A stretch of 64,000 nucleotides of DNA, taken from assembly GCA_040954595.2 (NCBI GenBank), contig CM082592.2, positions 7,812,001 through 7,876,000 of the forward strand. The letters are read 5' to 3'. How positions within the stretch are numbered: position 1 is the first letter of the stretch; each line of letters starts with the position of its first letter. The position numbers and the translations under genes are program-made. Below are positions 27,401-41,100 of this stretch, one piece after another. The DNA is from Balanoglossus misakiensis. Taxonomy: Eukaryota; Hemichordata. The notes under the pieces are model-generated. The model was given only the letters and a program-made list of their open reading frames with translations. It did no database searches and was not told the DNA's origin.

Positions 27401-30400
27401 GAAAAATCCTCGATTTTTCAACATTTTCCTGAGCTATAACCCATGGTTTTTTCAAAAAATGACCAAATTTTGAAAATTCGCAAAGTCGAAAAATCCTCGA
27501 TTTTTCAACATTTTCCTGAGCTATAACCCATGGTTTTTTCAAAAAATGACCAAATTTTGAAAATTCGCAAAGTCGAAAAATCCTCGATTTTTCAACATTT
27601 TCCTGAGCTATAACCCATGGTTTTTTCAAAAAATGACCAAATTTTGAAAATTCGCAAAGTCGAAAAATCCTCGATTTTTCAACATTTTCCTGAGCTATAA
27701 CCCATGGTTTTTTCAAAAAATGACCAAATTTTGAAAATTCGCAAAGTCGAAAAATCCTCGATTTTTCAACATTTTCCTGAGCTATAACCCATGGTTTTTT
27801 CAAAAAATGACCAAATTTTGAAAATTCGCAAAGTCGAAAAATCCTCGATTTTTCAACATTTTCCTGAGCTATAACCCATGGTTTTTTCAAAAAATGACCA
27901 AATTTTGAAAATTCGCAAAGTCGAAAAATCCTCGATTTTTCAACATTTTCCTGAGCTATAACCCATGGTTTTTTCAAAAAATGACCAAATTTTGAAAATT
28001 CGCAAAGTCGAAAAATCCTCGATTTTTCAACATTTTCCTGAGCTATAACCCATGGTTTTTTCAAAAAATGACCAAATTTTGAAAATTCGCAAAGTCGAAA
28101 AATCCTCGATTTTTCAACATTTTCCTGAGCTATAACCCATGGTTTTTTCAAAAAATGACCAAATTTTGAAAATTCCCAAAGTCGAAAAATCCTCGATTTT
28201 TCAACATTTTCCTGAGCTATAACCCATGGTTTTTTCAAAAAATGACCAAATTTTGAAAATTCCCAAAGTCGAAAAATCCTCGATTTTTCAACATTTTCTT
28301 GAGCTATAACCCATGGTTTTTTCAAAAAATGACCAAATTTTGAAAATTCCCAAAGTCGAAAAATCCTCGATTTTTCAACATTTTCCTGAGCTATAACCCA
28401 TGGTTTTTTCAAAAAATGACCAAATTTTGAAAATTCCCAAAGTCGAAAAATCCTCGATTTTTCAACATTTTCCTGAGCTATAACCCATGGTTTTTTCAAA
28501 AAATGACCAAATTTTGAAAATTCGCAAAGTCGAAAAATCCTCGATTTTTCAACATTTTCCTGAGCTATAACCCATGGTTTTTTCAAAAAATGACCAAATT
28601 TTGAAAATTCGCAAAGTCGAAAAATCCTCGATTTTTCAACATTTTCCTGAGCTATAACCCATGGTTTTTTCAAAAAATGACCAAATTTTGAAAATTCGCA
28701 AAGTCGAAAAATCCTCGATTTTTCAACATTTTCCTGAGCTATAACCCATGGTTTTTTCAAAAAATGACCAAATTTTGAAAATTCGCAAAGTCGAAAAATC
28801 CTCGATTTTTCAACATTTTCCTGAGCTATAACCCATGGTTTTTTCAAAAAATGACCAAATTTTGAAAATTCGCAAAGTCGAAAAATCCTCGATTTTTCAA
28901 CATTTTCCTGAGCTATAACCCATGGTTTTTTCAATAAATGACCAAATTTTGAAAATTCGCAAAGTCGAAAAATCCTCGATTTTTCAACATTTTCCTGAGC
29001 TATAACCCATGGTTTTTTCAAAAAATGACCAAATTTTGAAAATTCGCAAAGTCGAATAATCCTCGATTTTTCAACATTTTCCTGAGCTATAACCCATGGT
29101 TTTTTCAAAAAATGACCAAATTTTGAAAATTCGCAAAGTCGAAAAAATCCTCGATTTTTCAACATTTTCCTGAGCTATAACCCATGGTTTTTTCAAAAAA
29201 TGACCAAATTTTGAAAATTCGCAAAGTCGAAAAATCCTCGATTTTTCAACATTTTCCTGAGCTATAACCTATGGTTTTTTCAAAAAATTAACAAATTTTG
29301 AAAATTCCCAAAGTCGAAAAATCCTCGATTTTTTAACATTTTCCTGAGCTATAACCCATGGTTTTTTCAAAAAATGACCAAATTTTCAAAATTCGCAAAG
29401 TCGAAAAATCCTCGATTTTTCAACATTTTCCTGAGCTATAACCCATGGTTTTTTCAAAAAATGACCAAATTTTCAAAATTCGCAAAGTCGAAAAATCCTC
29501 GATTTTTCAACATTTTCCTGAGCTATAACCCATGGTTTTTTCAAAAAATGACCAAATTTTGAAAATTCCCAAAGTCGAAAAATCCTCGATTTTTCAACAT
29601 TTTCCTGAGCTATAACCCATGGTTTTTTCAAAAAATGACCAAATTTTGAAAATTCCCAAAGTCGAAAAATCCTCGATTTTTCAACATTTTCCTGAGCTAT
29701 AACCCATGGTTTTTTCAAAAAATGACCAAATTTTGAAAATTCGCAAAGTCGAAAAATCCTCGATTTTTCAACATTTTCCTGAGCTATAACCCATGGTTTT
29801 TTCAAAAAATGACCAAATTTTGAAAATTCGCAAAGTCGAAAAATCCTCGATTTTTCAACATTTTCCTGAGCTATAACCCATGGTTTTTTCAAAAAATGAC
29901 CAAATTTTGAAAATTCGCAAAGTCGAAAAATCCTCGATTTTTCAACATTTTCCTGAGCTATAACCCATGGTTTTTTCAAAAAATGACCAAATTTTGAAAA
30001 TTCGCAAAGTCGAAAAATCCTCGATTTTTCAACATTTTCCTGAGCTATAACCCATGGTTTTTTCAAAAAATGACCAAATTTTGAAAATTCGCAAAGTCGA
30101 AAAATCCTCGATTTTTCAACATTTTCCTGAGCTATAACCCATGGTTTTTTCAAAAAATGACCAAATTTTGAAAATTCGCAAAGTCGAAAAATCCTCGATT
30201 TTTCAACATTTTCCTGAGCTATAACCCATGGTTTTTTCAAAAAATGACCAAATTTTGAAAATTCGCAAAGTCGAAAAATCCTCGATTTTTCAACATTTTC
30301 CTGAGCTATAACCCATGGTTTTTTCAAAAAATGACCAAATTTTGAAAATTCGCAAAGTCGAAAAATCCTCGATTTTTCAACATTTTCCTGAGCTATAACC

Positions 30401-33400
30401 CATGGTTTTTTCAAAAAATGACCAAATTTTGAAAATTCCCAAAGTCGAAAAATCCTCGATTTTTCAACATTTTCCTGAGCTATAACCCATGGTTTTTTCA
30501 AAAAATGACCAAATTTTGAAAATTCCCAAAGTCGAAAAATCCTCGATTTTTCAACATTTTCTTGAGCTATAACCCATGGTTTTTTCAAAAAATGACCAAA
30601 TTTTGAAAATTCCCAAAGTCGAAAAATCCTCGATTTTTCAACATTTTCCTGAGCTATAACCCATGGTTTTTTCAAAAAATGACCAAATTTTGAAAATTCC
30701 CAAAGTCGAAAAATCCTCGATTTTTCAACATTTTCCTGAGCTATAACCCATGGTTTTTTCAAAAAATGACCAAATTTTGAAAATTCGCAAAGTCGAAAAA
30801 TCCTCGATTTTTCAACATTTTCCTGAGCTATAACCCATGGTTTTTTCAAAAAATGACCAAATTTTGAAAATTCGCAAAGTCGAAAAATCCTCGATTTTTC
30901 AACATTTTCCTGAGCTATAACCCATGGTTTTTTCAAAAAATGACCAAATTTTGAAAATTCGCAAAGTCGAAAAATCCTCGATTTTTCAACATTTTCCTGA
31001 GCTATAACCCATGGTTTTTTCAAAAAATGACCAAATTTTCAAAATTCGCAAAGTCGAAAAATCCTCGATTTTTCAACATTTTCCTGAGCTATAACCCATG
31101 GTTTTTTCAAAAAATGACCAAATTTTCAAAATTCGCAAAGTCGAAAAATCCTCGATTTTTCAACATTTTCCTGAGCTATAACCCATGGTTTTTTCAAAAA
31201 ATGACCAAATTTTGAAAATTCGCAAAGTCGAAAAATCCTCGATTTTTCAACATTTTCCTGAGCTATAACCCATGGTTTTTTCAAAAAATGACCAAATTTT
31301 GAAAATTCCCAAAGTCGAAAAATCCTCGATTTTTCAACATTTTCCTGAGCTATAACCCATGGTTTTTTCAAAAAATGACCAAATTTTGAAAATTCCCAAA
31401 GTCGAAAAATCCTCGATTTTTCAACATTTTCCTGAGCTATAACCCATGGTTTTTTCAAAAAATGACCAAATTTTGAAAATTCCCAAAGTCGAAAAATCCT
31501 CGATTTTTCAACATTTTCCTGAGCTATAACCCATGGTTTTTTCAAAAAATGACCAAATTTTGAAAATTCGCAAAGTCGAAAAATCCTCGATTTTTCAACA
31601 TTTTCCTGAGCTATAACCCATGGTTTTTTCAAAAAATGACCAAATTTTGAAAATTCGCAAAGTCGAAAAATCCTCGATTTTTCAACATTTTCCTGAGCTA
31701 TAACCCATGGTTTTTTCAAAAAATGACCAAATTTTGAAAATTCGCAAAGTCGAAAAATCCTCGATTTTTCAACATTTTCCTGAGCTATAACCCAGGGTTT
31801 TTTCAAAAAATGACCAAATTTGGAAAATTCGCAATGTCGAAAAATCCTGGATTTTTCAACATTTTCCTGAGCTATAACCCAGGGTTTTTTCAAAAAATGA
31901 CCAAATTTTCAAAATTCGCAAAGTCGAAAAATCCTCGATTTTTCAACATTTTCCTGAGCTATAACCCATGGTTTTTTCAAAAAATGACCAAATTTTCAAA
32001 ATTCGCAAAGTCGAAAAATCCTCGATTTTTCAACATTTTCCTGAGCTATAACCCATGGTTTTTTCAAAAAATGACCAAATTTTCAAAATTCGCAAAGTCG
32101 AAAAATCCTCGATTTTTCAACATTTTCCTGAGCTATAACCCATGGTTTTTTCAAAAAATGACCAAATTTTGAAAATTCGCAAAGTCGAAAAATCCTCGAT
32201 TTTTCAACATTTTCCTGAGCTATAACCCATGGTTTTTTCAAAAAATGACCAAATTTTGAAAATTCCCAAAGTCGAAAAATCCTCGATTTTTCAACATTTT
32301 CCTGAGCTATAACCCATGTTTTTTTCAAAAAATGACCAAATTTTGAAAATTCCCAAAGTCGAAAAATCCTCGAGTTTTCAACATTTTCCTGAGCTATAAC
32401 CCATGGTTTTTTCAAAAAATGACCAAATTTTGAAAATTCGCAAAGTCGAAAAATCCTCGATTTTTCAACATTTTCCTGAGCTATAACCCATGGTTTTTTC
32501 AAAAAATGACCAAATTTTGAAAATTCCCAAAGTCGAAAAATCCTCGATTTTTCAACATTTTCCTGAGCTATAACCCATGGTTTTTTCAAAAAATGACCAA
32601 ATTTTGAAAATTCCCAAAGTCGAAAAATCCTCGATTTTTCAACATTTTCCTGAGCTATAACCCATGGTTTTTTCAAAAAATGACCAAATTTTGAAAATTC
32701 CCAAAGTCGAAAAATCCTCGATTTTTCAACATTTTCCTGAGCTATAACCCATGGTTTTTTCAAAAAATGACCAAATTTTGAAAATTCGCAAAGTCGAAAA
32801 ATCCTCGATTTTTCAACATTTTCCTGAGCTATAACCCATGGTTTTTTCAAAAAATGACCAAATTTTGAAAATTCGCAAAGTCGAAAAATCCTCGATTTTT
32901 CAACATTTTCCTGAGCTATAACCCATGGTTTTTTTCAAAAAATGACCAAATTTTGAAAATTCGCAAAGTCGAAAAATCCTCGATTTTTCAACATTTTCCT
33001 GAGCTATAACCCATGGTTTTTTCAAAAAATGACCAAATTTTGAAAATTCGCAAAGTCGAAAAATCCTCGATTTTTCAACATTTTCCTGAGCTATAACCCA
33101 TGGTTTTTTCAAAAAATGACCAAATTTTGAAAATTCCCAAAGTCGAAAAATCCTCGATTTTTCAACATTTTCCTGAGCTATAACCCATGGTTTTTTCAAA
33201 AAATGACCAAATTTTGAAAATTCGCAAAGTCGAAAAATCCTCGATTTTTCAACATTTTCCTGAGCTATAACCCATGGTTTTTTCAAAAAATGACCAAATT
33301 TTGAAAATTCGCAAAGTCGAAAAATCCTCGATTTTTCAACATTTTCCTGAGCTATAACCCATGGTTTTTTCAAAAAATGACCAAATTTTCAAAATTCGCA

Positions 33401-35084
33401 AAGTCGAAAAATCCTCGATTTTTCAACATTTTCCTGAGCTATAACCCATGGTTTTTTCAAAAAATGACCAAATTTTGAAAATTCGCAAAGTCGAAAAATC
33501 CTCGATTTTTCAACATTTTCCTGAGCTATAACCCATGGTTTTTTCAAAAAATGACCAAATTTTGAAAATTCGCAAAGTCGAAAAATCCTCGATTTTTCAA
33601 CATTTTCCTGAGCTATAACCCATGGTTTTTTCAAAAAATGACCAAATTTTGAAAACTCGCAAAGTCGAAAAATCCTCGATTTTTCAACATTTTCCTGAGC
33701 TATAACCCATGGTTTTTTCAAAAAATGACCAAATTTTGAAAATTCGCAAAGTCGAAAAATCCTCGATTTTTCAACATTTTCCTGAGCTATAACCCATGGT
33801 TTTTTCAAAAAATGACCAAATTTTGAAAATTCGCAAAGTCGAAAAATCCTCGATTTTTCAACATTTTCCTGAGCTATAACCCATGGTTTTTTCAAAAAAT
33901 GACCAAATTTTGAAAATTCGCAAAGTCGAAAAATCCTCGATTTTTCAACATTTTCCTGAGCTATAACCCATGGTTTTTTCAAAAAATGACCAAATTTTGA
34001 AAATTCGCAAAGTCGAAAAATCCTCGATTTTTCAACATTTTCCTGAGCTATAACCCATGGTTTTTTCAAAAAATGACCAAATTTTGAAAATTCGCAAAGT
34101 CGAAAAATCCTCGATTTTTCAACATTTTCCTGAGCTATAACCCATGGTTTTTTCAAAAAATGACCAAATTTTGAAAATTCCCAAAGTCGAAAAATCCTCG
34201 ATTTTTCAACATTTTCCTGAGCTATAACCCATGGTTTTTTTCAAAAAATGACCAAATTTTGAAAATTCCCAAAGTCGAAAAATCCTCGATTTTTCAACAT
34301 TTTCCTGAGCTATAACCCATGGTTTTTTCAAAAAATGACCAAATTTTGAAAATTCGCAAAGTCGAAAAATCCTCGATTTTTCAACATTTTCCTGAGCTAT
34401 AACCCATGGTTTTTTCAAAAAATGACCAAATTTTGAAAATTCGCAAAGTCGAAAAATCCTCGATTTTTCAACATTTTCCTGAGCTATAACCCATGGTTTT
34501 TTCAAAAAATGACCAAATTTTGAAAATTCGCAAAGTCGAAAAATCCTCGATTTTTCAACATTTTCCTGAGCTATAACCCATGGTTTTTTCAAAAAATGAC
34601 CAAATTTTGAAAATTCGCAAAGTCGAAAAATCCTCGATTTTTCAACATTTTCCTGAGCTATATAACCCATGGTTTTTTCAAAAATGACCAAATTTTGAAA
34701 ATTCCCAAAGTCGAAAAATCCTCGATTTTTCAACATTTTCCTGAGCTATAACCCACGGTTTTTTCAAAAAATGACCAAATTTTGAAAATTCCCAAAGTCG
34801 AAAAATCCTGGATTTTTCAACATTTTCCTGAGCTATAACCCATGGTTTTTTCAAAAAATGACCAAATTTTGAAAATTCACAAAGTCGAAAAATCCTCGAT
34901 TTTTCAACATTTTCCTGAGCTATAACCCATGGTTTTTTCAAAAAATGACCAAATTTTGAAAATTCACAAAGTCGAAAAATCCACGATTTTTCAACATTTT
35001 CCTGAGCTATAACCCATGGTTTTTTCAAAAAATGACCAAATTTTGAAAATTCACAAAGTCGAAAAATCCTCGATTATTCAACAT
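21425..35084 (-). repeat. 87-bp satellite, left inner arm (about 157 monomers)
   Basis: Head-to-tail 87-bp monomers, about 31% GC, oriented with GAGCTATAACCCATGG on the plus strand. Each has an NcoI site (CCATGG), a hairpin GAAAATC-type arm pair around CTC (GAAAAATC / GATTTTTC) and T6-C-A6. Single-base variants define subtypes: TTCGC/TTCCC, CCTCGAT/CCTGGAT, TTTTG/TTTTC, and CAATGTCG. Because 87 is a multiple of 3 and one frame lacks stops, long false reading frames run along both strands. Confidence 0.98.
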
Positions 35085-35107
35085 AGGAAAATGTTGAAAA
35101 ATCGAGG
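35068..35107. repeat. dyad centre of the satellite palindrome
   Basis: CCTCGATTATTCAACAT on the left meets ATGTTGAAAAATCGAGG on the right across a 6-base spacer, AGGAAA, with one mismatch. Monomer orientation is opposite on the two sides from here for more than 10 kb. Confidence 0.95.
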
Positions 35108-38100
35108 ATTTTTCGACTTTGCGAATTTTCAAAATTTGGTCATTTTTTGAAAAAACCATGGGTTATAGCTCAGGAAAATGTTGAAAAATCGAGGATTTTT
35201 CGACTTTGCGAATTTTGAAAATTTGGTCATTTTTTGAAAAAACCATGGGTTATAGCTCAGGAAAATGTTGAAAAATCGAGGATTTTTCGACTTTGCAAAT
35301 TTTTGAAAATTTGGTCATTTTTTGAAAAAACCATGGGTTATAGCTCAGGAAAATGTTGAAAAATCGAGGATTTTTCGACTTTGCGAATTTTCAAAATTTG
35401 GTCATTTTTTGAAAAAACCATGGGTTATAGCTCAGGAAAATGTTGAAAAATCCAGGATTTTTCGACTTTGCGAATTTTCAAAATTTGGTCATTTTTTGAA
35501 AAAACCATGGGTTATAGCTCAGGAAAATGTTGAAAAATCGAGGATTTTTCGACTTTGCGAATTTTCAAAATTTGGTCATTTTTTGAAAAAACCATGGGTT
35601 ATAGCTCAGGAAAATGTTGAAAAATCGAGGATTTTTCGACTTTGCGAATTTTCAAAATTTGGTCATTTTTTGAAAAAACCATGGGTTATAGCTCAGGAAA
35701 ATGTTGAAAAATCGAGGATTTTTCGACTTTGCGAATTTTCAAAATTTGGTCATTTTTTGAAAAAACCATGGGTTATAGCTCAGGAAAATGTTGAAAAATC
35801 GAGGATTTTTCGACTTTGCGAATTTTCAAAATTTGGTCATTTTTTGAAAAAACCATGGGTTATAGCTCAGGAAAATGTTGAAAAATCGAGGATTTTTCGA
35901 CTTTGCGAATTTTCAAAATTTGGTCATTTTTTGAAAAAACCATGGGTTATAACTCAGGAAAATGTTGAAAAATCGAGGATTTTTCGACATTGCGAATTTT
36001 CCAAATTTGGTCATTTTTTGAAAAAACCATGGGTTATAGCTCAGGAAAATGTTGAAAAATCGAGGATTTTTCGACATTGCGAATTTCCAAAATTTGGTCA
36101 TTTTTTGAAAAAACCATGGGTTAAAGCTCAGGAAAATGTTGAAAAATCGAGGATTTTTCGACTTTGCGAATTTTCAAAATTTGGTCATTTTTTGAAAAAA
36201 CCATGGGTTATAGCTCAGGAAAATGTTGAAAAATCGAGGATTTTTCGACTTTGCGAATTTTCAAAATTTGGTCATTTTTTGAAAAAACCATGGGTTATAG
36301 CTCAGGAAAATGTTGAAAAATCGAGGATTTTTCGACTTTGCGAATTTTCAAAATTTGGTCATTTTTTGAAAAAAACATGGGTTATAGCTCAGGAAAATGT
36401 TGAAAAATCGAGGATTTTTCGACTTTGCGAATTTTCAAAATTTGGTCATTTTTTGAAAAAAACCATGGGTTATAGCTCAGGAAAATGTTGAAAAATCGAG
36501 GATTTTTCGACTTTGCGAATTTTCAAAATTTGGTCATTTTTTGAAAAAACCATGGGTTATAGCTCAGGAAAATGTTGAAAAATCGAGGATTTTTCGACTT
36601 TGCGAATTTTCAAAATTTGGTCATTTTTTGAAAAAACCATGGGTTATAGCTCAGGAAAATGTTGAAAAATCGAGGATTTTTCGACTTTGCGAATTTTCAA
36701 AATTTGGTCATTTTTTGAAAAAACCATGGGTTATAGCTCAGGAAAATGTTGAAAAATCGAGGATTTTTCGACTTTGCGAATTTTCAAAATTTGGTCATTT
36801 TTTGAAAAAACCATGGGTTATAGCTCAGGAAAATGTTGAAAAATCGAGGATTTTTCGACTTTGCGAATTTTCAAAATTTGGTCATTTTTTGAAAAAACCA
36901 TGGGTTATAGCTCAGGAAAATGTTGAAAAATCGAGGATTTTTCGACTTTGCGAATTTTCAAAATTTGGTCATTTTTTGAAAAAACCATGGGTTATAGCTC
37001 AGGAAAATGTTGAAAAATCGAGGATTTTTCGACTTTGCGAATTTTCAAAATTTGGTCATTTTTTGAAAAAACCATGGGTTATAGCTCAGGAAAATGTTGA
37101 AAAATCGAGGATTTTTCGACTTTGCGAATTTTCAAAATTTGGTCATTTTTTGAAAAAACCATGGGTTATAGCTCAGGAAAATGTTGAAAAATCCAGGATT
37201 TTTCGACTTTGCGAATTTTCAAAATTTGGTCATTTTTTGAAAAAACCATGGGTTATAGCTCAGGAAAATGTTGAAAAATCGAGGATTTTTCGACTTTGCG
37301 AATTTTCAAAATTTGGTCATTTTTTGAAAAAACCATGGGTTATAGCTCAGGAAAATGTTGAAAAATCGAGGATTTTTCGACTTTGCGAATTTTCAAAATT
37401 TGGTCATTTTTTGAAAAAACCATGGGTTATAGCTCAGGAAAATGTTGAAAAATCGAGGATTTTTCGACTTTGCGAATTTTCAAAATTTGGTCATTTTTTG
37501 AAAAAACCATGGGTTATAGCTCAGGAAAATGTTGAAAAATCGAGGATTTTTCGACTTTGCGAATTTTCAAAATTTGGTCATTTTTTGAAAAAACCATGGG
37601 TTATAGCTCAGGAAAATGTTGAAAAATCGAGGATTTTTCGACTTTGCGAATTTTCAAAATTTGGTCATTTTTTGAAAAAACCATGGGTTATAGCTCAGGA
37701 AAATGTTGAAAAATCGAGGATTTTTCGACTTTGCGAATTTTCAAAATTTGGTCATTTTTTGAAAAAACCATGGGTTATAGCTCAGGAAAATGTTGAAAAA
37801 TCGAGGATTTTTCGACTTTGCGAATTTTCAAAATTTGGTCATTTTTTGAAAAAACCATGGGTTATAGCTCAGGAAAATGTTGAAAAATCCAGGATTTTTC
37901 GACTTTGCGAATTTTCAAAATTTGGTCATTTTTTGAAAAAACCATGGGTTATAGCTCAGGAAAATGTTGAAAAATCGAGGATTTTTCGACTTTGCGAATT
38001 TTCAAAATTTGGTCATTTTTTGAAAAAACCATGGGTTATAGCTCAGGAAAATGTTGAAAAATCGAGGATTTTTCGACTTTGCGAATTTTCAAAATTTGGT

Positions 38101-41100
38101 CATTTTTTGAAAAAACCATGGGTTATAGCTCAGGAAAATGTTGAAAAATCGAGGATTTTTCGACTTTGCGAATTTTCAAAATTTGGTCATTTTTTGATAA
38201 AACCATGGGTTATAGCTCAGGAAAATGTTGAAAAATCGAGGATTTTTCGACTTTGCGAATTTTCAAAATTTGGTCATTTTTTGAAAAAACCATGGGTTAT
38301 AGCTCAGGAAAATGTTGAAAAATCGAGGATTTTTCGACTTTGCGAATTTTCAAAATTTGGTCATTTTTTGAAAAAACCATGGGTTATAGCTCAGGAAAAT
38401 GTTGAAAAATCGAGGATTTTTCGACTTTGCGAATTTTCAAAATTTGGTCATTTTTTGAAAAAACCATGGGTTATAGCTCAGGAAAATGTTGAAAAATCGA
38501 GGATTTTTCGACTTTGCGAATTTTCAAAATTTGGTCATTTTTTGAAAAAACCATGGGTTATAACTCAGGAAAATGTTGAAAAATCGAGGATTTTTCGACA
38601 TTGCGAATTTTCCAAATTTGGTCATTTTTTGAAAAAACCATGGGTTATAGCTCAGGAAAATGTTGAAAAATCGAGGATTTTTCGACATTGCGAATTTCCA
38701 AAATTTGGTCATTTTTTGAAAAAACCATGGGTTATAGCTCAGGAAAATGTTGAAAAATCGAGGATTTTTCGACTTTGCGAATATTCAAAATTTGGTCATT
38801 TTTTGAAAAAACCATGGGTTATAGCTCAGGAAAATGTTGAAAAATCGAGGATTTTTCGACTTTGCGAATTTTCAAAATTTGGTCATTTTTTGAAAAAACC
38901 ATGGGTTATAGCTCAGGAAAATGTTGAAAAATCGAGGATTTTTCGACTTTGCGAATTTTCAAAATTTGGTCATTTTTTGAAAAAACCATGGGTTATAGCT
39001 CAGGAAAATGTTGAAAAATCGAGGATTTTTCGACTTTGCGAATTTTCAAAATTTGGTCATTTTTTGAAAAAACCATGGGTTATAGCTCAGGAAAATGTTG
39101 AAAAATCGAGGATTTTTCGACTTTGCGAATTTTTCAAAATTTGGTCATTTTTTGAAAAAACCATGGGTTATAGCTCAGGAAAATGTTGAAAAATCGAGGA
39201 TTTTTCGACTTTGCGAATTTTTCAAAATTTGGTCATTTTTTGAAAAAACCATGGGTTATAGCTCAGGAAAATGTTGAAAAATCGAGGATTTTTCGACTTT
39301 GCGAATTTTCAAAATTTGGTCATTTTTTGAAAAAACCATGGGTTATAGCTCAGGAAAATGTTGAAAAATCGAGGATTTTTCGACTTTGGGAATTTTCAAA
39401 ATTTGGTCATTTTTTGAAAAAACCATGGGTTATAGCTCAGGAAAATGTTGAAAAATCCAGGATTTTTCGACTTTGCGAATTTTCAAAATTTGGTCATTTT
39501 TTGAAAAAACCATGGGTTATAGCTCAGGAAAATGTTGAAAAATCCAGGATTTTTCGACTTTGCGAATTTTCAAAATTTGGTCATTTTTTGAAAAAACCAT
39601 GGGTTATAGCTCAGGAAAATGTTGAAAAATCGAGGATTTTTCGACTTTGCGAATTTTCAAAATTTGGTCATTTTTTGAAAAAACCATGGGTTATAGCTCA
39701 GGAAAATGTTGAAAAATCGAGGATTTTTCGACTTTGCGAATTTTCAAAATTTGGTCATTTTTTGAAAAAACCATGGGTTATAGCTCAGGAAAATGTTGAA
39801 AAATCCAGGATTTTTCGACTTTGCGAATTTTCAAAATTTGGTCATTTTTTGAAAAAACCATGGGTTATAGCTCAGGAAAATGTTGAAAAATCGAGGATTT
39901 TTCGACTTTGCGAATTTTCAAAATTTGGTCATTTTTTGAAAAAACCATGGGTTATAGCTCAGGAAAATGTTGAAAAATCGAGGATTTTTCGACTTTGCGA
40001 ATTTTCAAAATTTGGTCATTTTTTGAAAAAACCATGGGTTATAGCTCAGGAAAATGTTGAAAAATCGTGGATTTTTCGACTTTGCGAATTTTCAAAATTT
40101 GGTCATTTTTTGAAAAAACCATGGGTTATAGCTCAGGAAAATGTTGAAAAATCGAGGATTTTTCGACTTTGCGAATTTTCAAAATTTGGTCATTTTTTGA
40201 AAAAACCATGGGTTATAGCTCAGGAAAATGTTGAAAAATCGAGGATTTTTCGACTTTGCGAATTTTCAAAATTTGGTCATTTTTTGAAAAAACCATGGGT
40301 TATAGCTCAGGAAAATGTTGAAAAATCGAGGATTTTTCGACTTTGCGAATTTTCAAAATTTGGTCATTTTTTGAAAAAACCATGGGTTATAGCTCAGGAA
40401 AATGTTGAAAAATCGAGGATTTTTCGACTTTGCGAATTTTCAAAATTTGGTCATTTTTTGAAAAAACCATGGGTTATAGCTCAGGAAAATGTTGAAAAAT
40501 CGAGGATTTTTCGACTTTGCGAATTTTCAAAATTTGGTCATTTTTTGAAAAAACCATGGGTTATAGCTCAGGAAAATGTTGAAAAATCGAGGATTTTTCG
40601 ACTTTGCGAATTTTCAAAATTTGGTCATTTTTTGAAAAAACCATGGGTTATAGCTCAGGAAAATGTTGAAAAATCGAGGATTTTTCGACTTTGCGAATTT
40701 TCAAAATTTGGTCATTTTTTGAAAAAACCATGGGTTATAGCTCAGGAAAATGTTGAAAAATCGAGGATTTTTCGACTTTGCGAATTTTCAAAATTTGGTC
40801 ATTTTTTGAAAAAACCATGGGTTATAGCTCAGGAAAATGTTGAAAAATCGAGGATTTTTCGACTTTGCGAATTTTCAAAATTTGGTCATTTTTTGAAAAA
40901 ACCATGGGTTATAGCTCAGGAAAATGTTGAAAAATCGAGGATTTTTCGACTTTGGGAATTTTCAAAATTTGGTCATTTTTTGAAAAAACCATGGGTTATA
41001 GCTCAGGAAAATGTTGAAAAATCGAGGATTTTTCGACTTTGGGAATTTTCAAAATTTGGTCATTTTTTGAAAAAACCATGGGTTATAGCTCAGGAAAATG

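Noticed and set aside
35060-35110. Palindrome as a simple fold-back read artefact
   Set aside because: Arms differ in diagnostic variants, higher-order period and length, so they are not mirror copies. A misassembly joining two genuine arrays is not excluded.
36541-39189. 882-codon open frame (and others of 860, 651, 516, 458 and 400 codons) in the satellite
   Set aside because: A perfect 29-residue repeat caused by an 87-bp tandem unit with no stop in one frame. It occurs on both strands according to array orientation, with no promoter or splice context.
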